A DNA stretch of 9,639 nucleotides from an uncultured Lachnospiraceae bacterium. GTDB lineage: Bacteria > Bacillota > Clostridia > Lachnospirales > Lachnospiraceae. The DNA is taken from the NCBI GenBank assembly GCA_910587895.1, contig CAJUOE010000159.1, positions 1-9,639 of the forward strand, written 5' to 3'. A program made the position numbers and the translations under genes. Shown in pieces: positions 1 through 5,998 of this stretch. The notes under the pieces are model-generated. The model was not told where the DNA came from, did no database searches, and saw only the letters and a program-made list of their open reading frames with translations. Within the stretch, counting starts at the first letter, position 1; every line of letters begins with the position of its first letter.

Positions 1-284
1 AAAATTGTACCTGCCGCTACGGATTCTCCGGCGGAACCGATGGTCTGTACCATGTTGTTTTCCAGAATGGAATCCCTTCCTAAAATAACGCGGATGATTC
101 CCATGGATAATACCGCGGCCGGAATGGATGCCGATACCGTCATTCCCACGCGGAGACCCAGGTACGCGTTTGCTCCGCCAAACAGAACTGCCAGGAAAAT
201 TCCAAGTATGATGGAAGTTGCCGTAAACTCAGGAAGTGTCTTGTTGGCGGGAACAAATGGTTTGAATTCTTTGTTCTCATTCAT
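1..284 (-). CDS. OPT-family oligopeptide transporter, N-terminal part (runs off the window)
   Basis: The reverse strand reads open from an ATG at 284 to the window edge, giving 94 codons that begin MNENKEFKPFVPANKTLPEF. A hydrophobic helix follows (about residues 23-45), then a segment with NAYLGLRVGMTVSASIPAAV and, near the edge, the stretch ENNMVQTIGSAGESVAAGTI. That last stretch is typical of the bacterial branch of the OPT (oligopeptide transporter) superfamily, which are large integral membrane proteins of about 600 residues or more thought to carry peptides or metal chelates. Only the first sixth or so is present. The start is supported by an AGGAG ribosome site (about 291-297 on this strand) and by a good promoter at 318-346. 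It diverges from the NSS transporter operon. The family is fairly certain from the sequence; the substrate cannot be told. Confidence 0.85.
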   Translation of the reverse strand, partial: MNENKEFKPFVPANKTLPEFTATSIILGIFLAVLFGGANAYLGLRVGMTVSASIPAAVLSMGIIRVILGRDSILENNMVQTIGSAGESVAAGTI

Positions 285-317
285 TGTATTTACTCTCCTT
301 TGCTTTGTTATGTAAGT

Positions 318-346
318 ATTTTAACAAAATTGTAATAAGTTGTCCA
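318..346 (-). promoter_or_regulatory. Promoter of the OPT transporter gene
   Basis: On the reverse strand a -35 box TGGACA (346-341) is followed by exactly 17 bases and a -10 box TAAAAT (323-318). Both match the sigma-A consensus at five of six positions. The predicted start lies near 311, leaving a leader of about 27 bases that contains the AGGAG ribosome site. It has not been tested experimentally. Confidence 0.7.
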
Positions 347-352
347 CTTATT
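334..352. promoter_or_regulatory. Perfect inverted repeat over the OPT -35 box, candidate operator
   Basis: AATAAGT (334-340) and ACTTATT (346-352) are perfect reverse complements separated by TGTCC. The repeat covers the -35 box of the leftward promoter and ends 11 bases before the -35 box of the rightward one, so a protein bound here could control both genes. No known regulator can be named from the sequence. Seven-base arms in AT-rich DNA can also arise by chance. Confidence 0.4.
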
Positions 353-363
353 TAAACTTGGGA

Positions 364-392
364 TTGTAAAATAAGAAAAAAATCAGTACAAT
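364..392 (+). promoter_or_regulatory. Promoter of the NSS transporter / two-component operon
   Basis: TTGTAA (364-369), a 17-base spacer and TACAAT (387-392) make a good sigma-A-type promoter. Transcription should start near 399, leaving a leader of about 29 bases before the ATG at 428. It lies back to back with the leftward OPT promoter. Confidence 0.65.
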
Positions 393-427
393 AGGAGATA
401 TACAATTTAGAAGGAGTGGAGAAAATT

Positions 428-1831
428 ATGGAGAAACAAAAAAGAAACTCATTTTCAGGTTCCATCGGCTTTGTGCTTGCCGCTGCCGGAAGCGCTGTAG
501 GGCTTGGAAATATCTGGAGGTTCCCCTATCTGGCAGCCAAGGATGGCGGAGGGCTGTATCTGTTCATTTATTTGATCCTGGCGGTCACCTTTGGTTTCAC
601 GCTGCTGGTGACGGAGATTGCGATTGGCAGGAAGACGAAACAGAGCCCGCTGACGGCTTATGGCAAGCTTCAGTCAAAGTGGGGATTTTTAGGCGTGCTT
701 GCCTGCCTGGTTCCGGTCATTATCCTGCCCTATTACTGTGCAATCGGCGGCTGGGTGCTGAAATATTTTATTGCTTTCCTTACCGGGGAAGGTATGCAGG
801 CAGCGGAAGACGGATATTTTACCGGATTTATCTCAGAGGAGGTATCTCCGATTGTGCTTCTGGTGATATTCCTTGCCGTGGTATCCATTGTCATTATCCT
901 TGGCGTAAATAAAGGAATTGAGACTTTTTCCAAGGTGCTGATGCCGGTATTGATTCTGCTTGTGGTGGGGATTGCCGTGTTCTCCCTGACCATTTCCCAT
1001 ACGGATGCACAGGGCGTTACCAGAACGGGACTGGAAGGATTTAAGATTTATGTGGTGCCTGATTTCAGCGGGCTTACGGTAAAAGGATTTTTCACCGTGC
1101 TTCTTGACGCCATGGGACAGCTGTTTTTCAGCCTCAGCGTTGCCATGGGAATTATGGTGGCGTACGGATCCTATGTGAAGGATGAGGACAATCTGGTGCG
1201 CTCCATCAACCAGATTGAGATTTTCGATACCGTCGTGGCATTTCTTGCCGGTGTCATGATTATTCCGGCGGTATTTACTTTCATGGGAAGAGAGGGCATG
1301 GAGGCGTCCGGCCCCAGCCTGATGTTCGTATCCCTGCCCAAGGTATTTGCCGCTATGGGCAAGGTGGGAAATGTTGTTGGCTGCCTGTTCTTTGCCATGG
1401 TGTTGTTTGCGGCCTTGACGAGCGCAATCTCTGTCATGGAGGCGGTGGTGTCAAGCCTGATGGATAAGTTTCATCTGTCGAGGCTTAAGGCGTCCCTGAT
1501 TGAGATGGGTATTGCGCTTGTGGGCGGAATTGCAGTCTGCCTGGGCTATAACAAATGGTACTTTGAGTTTCAGCTGCCCAACGGCGCGACAGCGCAGATT
1601 CTTGATATCATGGATTATCTGAGCAACAACCTGTTCATGCCGCTGGTGGCAATCGGAACCTGTATCCTGATTGGCTGGATCTTAAAGCCCAAAACGATTA
1701 TTGACGAGGTGGAAAAGGGTGGACAGAAATTCGGCAGGCGCGGGCTGTACGTGGTGATGGTGAAATATATTGCGCCGGTATTGCTGTTTGTCCTGCTCTT
1801 GAAATCAGTAGGAATTCTGACGATTATTTAG
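428..1831 (+). CDS. Sodium-dependent transporter of the NSS (SNF) family
   Basis: This 467-residue integral membrane protein belongs to the neurotransmitter:sodium symporter family (LeuT fold), which imports amino acids or related compounds with Na+. Helix 1 carries the signature GSAVGLGNIWRFPY (residues 21-34), including the Asn (N28) and Arg (R31) equivalent to the sodium-1 and gate residues of LeuT. The unwound helix 6 region reads QLFFSLS (231-237). Helix 8 carries AALTS (328-332), where LeuT binds the second sodium. The chain ends after one helix (about 442-465) following helix 10, suggesting 11 helices as in MhsT and Tyt1. A GTG at 416 also opens the frame, but it overlaps the ribosome site (AAGGAG 411-416, GGAG 418-421), so the ATG at 428 is chosen. 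It is first in an operon with a LytTR regulator and sensor kinase. Substrate unknown; aromatic or branched amino acids are plausible. Confidence 0.92.
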   Translation: MEKQKRNSFSGSIGFVLAAAGSAVGLGNIWRFPYLAAKDGGGLYLFIYLILAVTFGFTLLVTEIAIGRKTKQSPLTAYGKLQSKWGFLGVLACLVPVIILPYYCAIGGWVLKYFIAFLTGEGMQAAEDGYFTGFISEEVSPIVLLVIFLAVVSIVIILGVNKGIETFSKVLMPVLILLVVGIAVFSLTISHTDAQGVTRTGLEGFKIYVVPDFSGLTVKGFFTVLLDAMGQLFFSLSVAMGIMVAYGSYVKDEDNLVRSINQIEIFDTVVAFLAGVMIIPAVFTFMGREGMEASGPSLMFVSLPKVFAAMGKVGNVVGCLFFAMVLFAALTSAISVMEAVVSSLMDKFHLSRLKASLIEMGIALVGGIAVCLGYNKWYFEFQLPNGATAQILDIMDYLSNNLFMPLVAIGTCILIGWILKPKTIIDEVEKGGQKFGRRGLYVVMVKYIAPVLLFVLLLKSVGILTII

Positions 1832-1835
1832 TGAT

Positions 1836-1876
1836 GAAGGGAGTGCTGCCCGGTTGGCAGCAGCGAAAAATATATG
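1836..1876 (+). promoter_or_regulatory. Ribosome site separated from its start codon by a hairpin
   Basis: The only purine-rich ribosome site before the LytTR gene is GAAGGGAG (1836-1843), 30 bases from the ATG at 1874, too far for normal use. Between them lies a perfect 7-bp stem, TGCTGCC (1844-1850) with GGCAGCA (1856-1862), and a 5-base loop CGGTT. Folding removes 19 bases and leaves an 11-base effective spacing. No U-run follows, so it is not a canonical terminator. An in-frame TGA at 1835-1837, with no ATG, GTG or TTG between it and 1874, excludes an upstream start. Hairpin-bridged ribosome sites are known, for example in phage T4 gene 38. Confidence 0.6.
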
Positions 1877-2608
1877 AAGGTAGTAATCTGCGATGACTGC
1901 ATCAGGGATTTACATAATGTGGAGAAACTGCTGGAAAAGTACAGGGAATCAGTTGCAGGCATCCGTTTTGAGATAGAGAAATTTTCGGATGCCTGTATCT
2001 TATATGACAGGATTTCCGAAGGGAAACTGGCAGATATTTATGTACTGGACATGATTATGTCCGAGCGGTCGGGGATTGATATTGGCAGCCTGCTGCGCAG
2101 GGTCGGCAGTGAGGGGGTCATTATCTATCTTACTTCCTCGGATGATTTTGCACTGGAGGCGTATGGGGTACATGCGGCGCGCTATCTGTTGAAACCGGTC
2201 AGTGAAAAGGATTTTTTTGAGGCCATGGAATTTGCCTTGTCTTACAACAAAGTGAATGAGGAGATACTGTTTCCGGTTAAGACGAAGATGGGGACGGTTT
2301 CGGTGCCGTATTCCAAAATTGAATACATTGAAAATTATTCGCGGATGCTCAACGTTCATTTGATGGATGGGTCATCCATTAAGAGCATTTTCATACGGAA
2401 GTCATTTGACGAGGAGATAAGGCAGATTTCGGGGGACAAAAGTTTCCTGCGTGTACACAAATCATTCCTTATCAATATGAACCATATCAAAAAGCTGGAA
2501 TATGGTAATATTCTGATGGAGAGCGGCAGGCGGATTCCGGTCAGCAAGACGAGGGCCGCCGACGTGAAGAAGGAGTATCTTCTGTTTATCTCGGAATGTT
2601 ATCTGTAG
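1874..2608 (+). CDS. LytTR-family response regulator (AgrA/ComE type)
   Basis: This 244-residue cytoplasmic transcription factor has an N-terminal receiver domain (about 1-125) and a C-terminal LytTR DNA-binding domain (about 135-240). The receiver shows the acidic pair D7-D8, phosphoacceptor D59 in IYVLDM, the switch threonine T87 and the conserved lysine K107 before proline. The LytTR part carries FLRVHKSFLINMNHI (191-205), typical of the family, which binds paired 9-bp direct repeats about two helical turns apart. The partner is surely the GHKL kinase encoded 10 bases downstream, whose ribosome site overlaps this gene's stop codon. The start at 1874 is the only possible one in frame, and its ribosome site is reached only across a hairpin, so translation may be regulated. 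No agrB or agrD is nearby, so it is unlikely to be a true Agr quorum system. Targets could include this operon or the diguanylate cyclase promoter downstream (inference). Confidence 0.92.
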   Translation: MKVVICDDCIRDLHNVEKLLEKYRESVAGIRFEIEKFSDACILYDRISEGKLADIYVLDMIMSERSGIDIGSLLRRVGSEGVIIYLTSSDDFALEAYGVHAARYLLKPVSEKDFFEAMEFALSYNKVNEEILFPVKTKMGTVSVPYSKIEYIENYSRMLNVHLMDGSSIKSIFIRKSFDEEIRQISGDKSFLRVHKSFLINMNHIKKLEYGNILMESGRRIPVSKTRAADVKKEYLLFISECYL

Positions 2609-2618
2609 GAGGCAGGAA

Positions 2619-3905
2619 ATGATTTACAAAAATATATCTTATATGATAAGCCATATTTTTCTGATGCTGTTTATGTATCTGTTTATCTCGCACCGATATT
2701 CCAGAGCGAAAACGGCAGGAATTTGCGTGTCTTCTTTTCTGGCGTTGTCCATACTGGACTTGCTGAAACTTAACATTTTTCCGGACAGCCGTCTGTGTTA
2801 TGGTGTAGTGACCGTGTTCCAGATATTGCTGACGCAGTTTACAGGCCTGTTTATTTCCAAAAAGAGGGACAGCCGTGTGCTGTTTATGGGGCTCAGTGCG
2901 TCCAATTATGTAATTGCCGGCAGCATTATGGCAACGATCCTGCATATATGGACAGGCAGCACCCTGATTTCGATGATCGGGAGCGTTGTCGTTCATGTGG
3001 TCATCCTGTTAATTTTATATTTTAGAATCCGCGAGATCGGAATCCGCTATCAGGACAGGGAGTCCATGAAAGGATGGTGGGAGCTTTGCCTGATCCCGGT
3101 GTTTTTCTATTGCGGGTTTTCCTGCCTGGTATTTTTCCCTTATACGCTGGACGATAATCCCCAGAATACACTGGCTGCGATTCTGTTTCTTCTGACGATG
3201 TTTATTTCCTATGTGGTGGTGCTGCGGTATCTGGAGAGTGAATCGAAACGCGCGGGGATTTACTGGAAAAATGTCTTTTTTGAGTCGTACATCAAGGGAC
3301 TGGAAGGGCAGTATTACCTGCTGGAACGGGCGGAGCGGAATTTAAAGATACTGCGGCATGATATGCGTCATTATTCCGGGCTTATCAGCTCGCTCTTAGA
3401 ACAGGGTGAGTATGAAGAGATAAGAAATCTGACGGAACATATCAAGAAGGTTGCAGATGAGAATAAGGTAATAAAATACTGCGATAATCTGATAACCAAC
3501 TCCATCCTTTCCCATATGGCAGACAGAGCACGCGCTGCCGGCGTGGATGTACAGATGGAAACGACAGTGCCCAAAGAGCTGCCGTTCAATGACTATGAAT
3601 TTGCCTCCGTGGTTGCCAATCTGCTTGAAAATGCGATAAGGTGCGTGGAAAAGTTTGAGCAGAAGGAAAAGTGCGTGAAAGCGAGGATTCAATGTGAGGA
3701 AGGGCATGTATTGGTTCATGTGCAGAATGAGTATGAGAGGGAAATTTTGCTGGATGAGCAGACGGGTCTGCCGCGCAGCAGGCAAAGAGATGGACATGGT
3801 CTGGGTATGCAGGGGGTACAGGCGTTTTCAAATAAAATAGGAGGAAATCTTGGATGTTACTGTGAGGACAACATTTTCCATATTATGCTTTTTGCGAAAA
3901 TATAG
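2619..3905 (+). CDS. AgrC-like sensor histidine kinase with GHKL ATPase domain
   Basis: This 428-residue membrane kinase has a hydrophobic N-terminal half (about 5-205) with six or seven predicted helices and no large extracellular domain, as in AgrC-type kinases. A linker (about 210-245) leads to the phosphoacceptor motif LRHDMRH, with H247 the likely phosphorylated histidine. The ATP-binding part has an N-box (VVANLLENA, N334/N337) and a G-box (GHGLGMQGV, 392-400), the pattern of the GHKL/HATPase_c_5 group that pairs with LytTR regulators. Translation starts at 2619 behind a strong AGGAGG (2607-2612) overlapping the upstream stop, so the pair is tightly coupled. The membrane half probably senses a small hydrophobic or peptide ligand, or the state of the neighbouring NSS transporter. 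The ligand cannot be read from sequence. The final codons lie within a direct repeat that may be regulatory for the next gene. Confidence 0.9.
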   Translation: MIYKNISYMISHIFLMLFMYLFISHRYSRAKTAGICVSSFLALSILDLLKLNIFPDSRLCYGVVTVFQILLTQFTGLFISKKRDSRVLFMGLSASNYVIAGSIMATILHIWTGSTLISMIGSVVVHVVILLILYFRIREIGIRYQDRESMKGWWELCLIPVFFYCGFSCLVFFPYTLDDNPQNTLAAILFLLTMFISYVVVLRYLESESKRAGIYWKNVFFESYIKGLEGQYYLLERAERNLKILRHDMRHYSGLISSLLEQGEYEEIRNLTEHIKKVADENKVIKYCDNLITNSILSHMADRARAAGVDVQMETTVPKELPFNDYEFASVVANLLENAIRCVEKFEQKEKCVKARIQCEEGHVLVHVQNEYEREILLDEQTGLPRSRQRDGHGLGMQGVQAFSNKIGGNLGCYCEDNIFHIMLFAKI

Positions 3906-3920
3906 GTGAATTTGCGAAAA
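3891..3920 (+). repeat. Exact direct repeat TTTGCGAAAA, 20-bp period, candidate activator site
   Basis: TTTGCGAAAA occurs at 3891-3900 (inside the last codons of the kinase gene) and again at 3911-3920, a start-to-start distance of 20 bases, about two helical turns. The pair ends about 43 bases before the predicted start of the following promoter, which has a perfect -10 but no good -35. That is where an activator would bind. LytTR proteins recognise paired direct repeats with a similar period, and one is encoded upstream. The repeat does not match the published AgrA core, so the link is inference. Confidence 0.45.
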
Positions 3921-3945
3921 AACGGGAATTAATAAAGGAAATACC

Positions 3946-3956
3946 TATGATATAAT
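3946..3956 (+). promoter_or_regulatory. Extended -10 promoter of the diguanylate cyclase unit
   Basis: TATGATATAAT (3946-3956) combines a perfect -10 box TATAAT (3951-3956) with the TG of an extended -10 element. At 17 bases upstream the sequence is ATTAAT, a poor -35, so the promoter probably depends on the extended element and perhaps an activator. The predicted start is near 3963, the very base of the long stem-loop that follows. Confidence 0.7.
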
Positions 3957-3961
3957 AGAAG

Positions 3962-4033
3962 TGAAAGCAATGAACAGTGCCAAAGACATAGGAACAGAGA
4001 CATCAGGGAGCGCACTGCATTGCTTTCATTTTT
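3962..4033 (+). terminator. Long stem-loop with U-run: leader attenuator or intrinsic terminator
   Basis: TGAAAGCAATG (3962-3972) pairs perfectly with CATTGCTTTCA (4018-4028). After a two-base bulge (AA, 3973-3974), CAGTGC (3975-3980) pairs with GCACTG (4012-4017). The 31-base loop contains AGACAT twice (3984-3989, 3998-4003). Five T residues (4029-4033) follow directly, as in an intrinsic terminator on the plus strand; no T-run follows on the other strand. It could end transcripts of the NSS/two-component operon. But the perfect extended -10 at 3946-3956 places a transcription start at its base, so it is also the 5' leader of the diguanylate cyclase mRNA, 18 bases before the ATG. I do not recognise a c-di-GMP class I or other known riboswitch consensus in it. 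Confidence 0.6.
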
Positions 4034-4051
4034 AAAGAGTCTGAGAAAGAG

Positions 4052-5998
4052 ATGAAGTTTATGCAGAAAACGTTTATCAAATACGTGGTAGTCATTCTGA
4101 CGTCCGCAATCTTTTTGATTCTTGTTATCGATGTGCTGCTCAACAAACATACGCTGGAGAATCAGCAGTTTAACAGTTTTCAGGCTAAGATAGAGCAGGT
4201 GACACATACGCTGGAGAATAACCGCAGAGAGCTTGCGTTGCTGAAAAACAATCTGGATAAAGATTACCTTATCCGGGCTAAGGCAGCGTCTTACGTGGTG
4301 GACAAACAGGAGGAAGTCTCCATGGACGTCTCCAAAATGCAGTACCTTGCAGAACTGCTTGATGTGGATGAACTTCATATCATTGATGAAAATGGGATTA
4401 TTGCCTCAGCTTCGGTTCCACAATATGTGGGGATCGACATGGCGGACGATAAACAGACGCGCCCGTTTCTGGATCTTTTAGACAGTGATAATGAGGATGC
4501 GTACCTGATTCAGGAGCCACAGCCCAATGCCGCCGAAGGGAAGGTCATGCAGTATGTGGGAGTGGCGAGGAAAGCTCAGAAAGGAGTTGTTCAGGTCGGA
4601 TTTGAGCCCAAGAGACAGATGGAGGCGCAGTCAAGAAATACATATGATTATATTTTTTCCAGATTTCCTACCGATGAAGGGGAGGAATTATTTGTCGTTG
4701 ACAGTGAGACGGGAAAAGTCTTAGGGCATTCAGAGGGAATACAGAGGGATTTTGCAGAGGAATACTATCAGCTCAGTTCGCTTTTGGCGTGCGAAAGAGG
4801 CGCATATCAGGCGGGGACAGACGGAAAACAAAGATATGTGGTAAGCCGTAAGTATGAAGATGTGTTAATTTGTGCGGTTCTGCCGGCAGAAGTTCTGTGG
4901 GGTAAACTTTTGTCGGATACGTTTCTCACATTTATATACCTGTTGCTGATTGAGACGGCGGTTGTCCTTTTATTGAATTACCTTGTCCGGCGGAAAGTGA
5001 TTGACGGCATACATCAGATCAATGAGAACCTGTCGGCAATCACGAACGGCAATTTTGACACCACGGTATCCGTGGGCGGAAATCGCGAGTTCGAGGAGTT
5101 GAGCAGCGGCATCAATACGATGGTCACAAGCATCGTCAATATTTCCAACAGGATATCCGCGATTATTGAAATCAGCGGGATTCCCCTGGCGGCGTTCGAA
5201 TATGAAAGCAGGATTAACCGTGTCTTTGTCACATCGGGACTGGGAGAACTGCTTGGCGTTTCCGAGAAGGAAGTTGCGGAATTTTGCAGGGATGCGGATG
5301 CGTTTGACGCGTGCATCCGGCGGATTACAGATCATTCGGTCGAAGGAGAAACGGACGTCTATCAAATCCACGATGAGAAATATGTGCGGATATATATGTC
5401 TGAGTCTGTGGAGGGAAAGCTTGGCGTAATCACGGACGTGACGGCAGGCATCATGGAGAAAAAGCGTATGCGCTATGAGAATACCCATGATCCGCTTACC
5501 GGGCTTTACAAATTCCAGCATTTTAAGCAGCTTGCAAAAGAAAAACTTCAGGGAATGGGCAAAGATGAGGTCTGTGCAGTCGTCATGCTGGATCTGGATT
5601 TCTTCAAGGGCATCAACGATACGTTCGGACATGATATGGGCGACCGTTACCTGCAGAGCTTTTCTGCTGTGATGAGCAGTATGCCGCACGAACATTTCCT
5701 CACGGCAAGGCGTTCCGGAGATGAATTCTGCATGATGATTTTCGGTTGCCGGGACAGGGAGGATGTAGTAGAATTAATAAAAGTGTTTTATGATAAATTA
5801 GCAGAGAGCTGCGTCGAATTGTCGGATACGGAGCGCAGGACAATCCGTGCATCTGCCGGTTTTGCGTGGACGGGTGACGCGGACGCAGAGATCGCAGAAT
5901 TGCTTGGCCGGGCGGACGAGGCTCTTTATGAGATAAAGCGCGACACGAAGGGAACATTTGGAGAATATCAGGGGCAGGAAGGAGCGGTTGAGACATGA
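4052..5998 (+). CDS. Membrane-bound Cache-HAMP-GGDEF diguanylate cyclase
   Basis: This 648-residue protein probably makes the second messenger cyclic di-GMP from two GTP. Helix 1 spans about 9-30. An extracytoplasmic sensor follows (31-285), Cache-like by its segment LIQEPQPNAAEGKVMQYVGVA (152-172, quoted here in part by its key QEPQPNA). Helix 2 is about 289-312, then a HAMP linker (313-365), a PAS-like region (about 370-465) and the GGDEF domain (about 468-635). The metal aspartate D514, guanine-contacting N522 and D531 are present. The signature reads SGDEF (555-559) rather than GGDEF, and the inhibitory RxxD site is missing (HEHF at 546-549). SGDEF variants can be active, so catalysis is likely but unproven. 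The start at 4052 has only weak ribosome sites (AAAGAG); ATG 4061 is an alternative. Its end overlaps the oxidoreductase start by four bases. Expression likely depends on the leader at 3946-4033. Confidence 0.9.
   Translation: MKFMQKTFIKYVVVILTSAIFLILVIDVLLNKHTLENQQFNSFQAKIEQVTHTLENNRRELALLKNNLDKDYLIRAKAASYVVDKQEEVSMDVSKMQYLAELLDVDELHIIDENGIIASASVPQYVGIDMADDKQTRPFLDLLDSDNEDAYLIQEPQPNAAEGKVMQYVGVARKAQKGVVQVGFEPKRQMEAQSRNTYDYIFSRFPTDEGEELFVVDSETGKVLGHSEGIQRDFAEEYYQLSSLLACERGAYQAGTDGKQRYVVSRKYEDVLICAVLPAEVLWGKLLSDTFLTFIYLLLIETAVVLLLNYLVRRKVIDGIHQINENLSAITNGNFDTTVSVGGNREFEELSSGINTMVTSIVNISNRISAIIEISGIPLAAFEYESRINRVFVTSGLGELLGVSEKEVAEFCRDADAFDACIRRITDHSVEGETDVYQIHDEKYVRIYMSESVEGKLGVITDVTAGIMEKKRMRYENTHDPLTGLYKFQHFKQLAKEKLQGMGKDEVCAVVMLDLDFFKGINDTFGHDMGDRYLQSFSAVMSSMPHEHFLTARRSGDEFCMMIFGCRDREDVVELIKVFYDKLAESCVELSDTERRTIRASAGFAWTGDADAEIAELLGRADEALYEIKRDTKGTFGEYQGQEGAVET

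Noticed and set aside
416..427. GTG start at 416 for the NSS transporter
   Set aside because: The GTG overlaps the AAGGAG ribosome site, so it cannot be used with it. ATG 428 fits GGAG at 418-421.
1834..1896. 20-codon frame starting in the gap before the LytTR gene
   Set aside because: It has no ribosome site of its own, and its ATG overlaps the site assigned to the regulator. It is probably chance.
3902..3948. ATAGGT and ACCTAT inverted pair around the diguanylate cyclase promoter
   Set aside because: Six-base arms 35 bases apart in AT-rich sequence are expected by chance.
4970..5695. Minus-strand open frame of 241 codons inside the diguanylate cyclase gene
   Set aside because: It is antisense to conserved HAMP, PAS-like and GGDEF coding sequence and has no recognisable domain.
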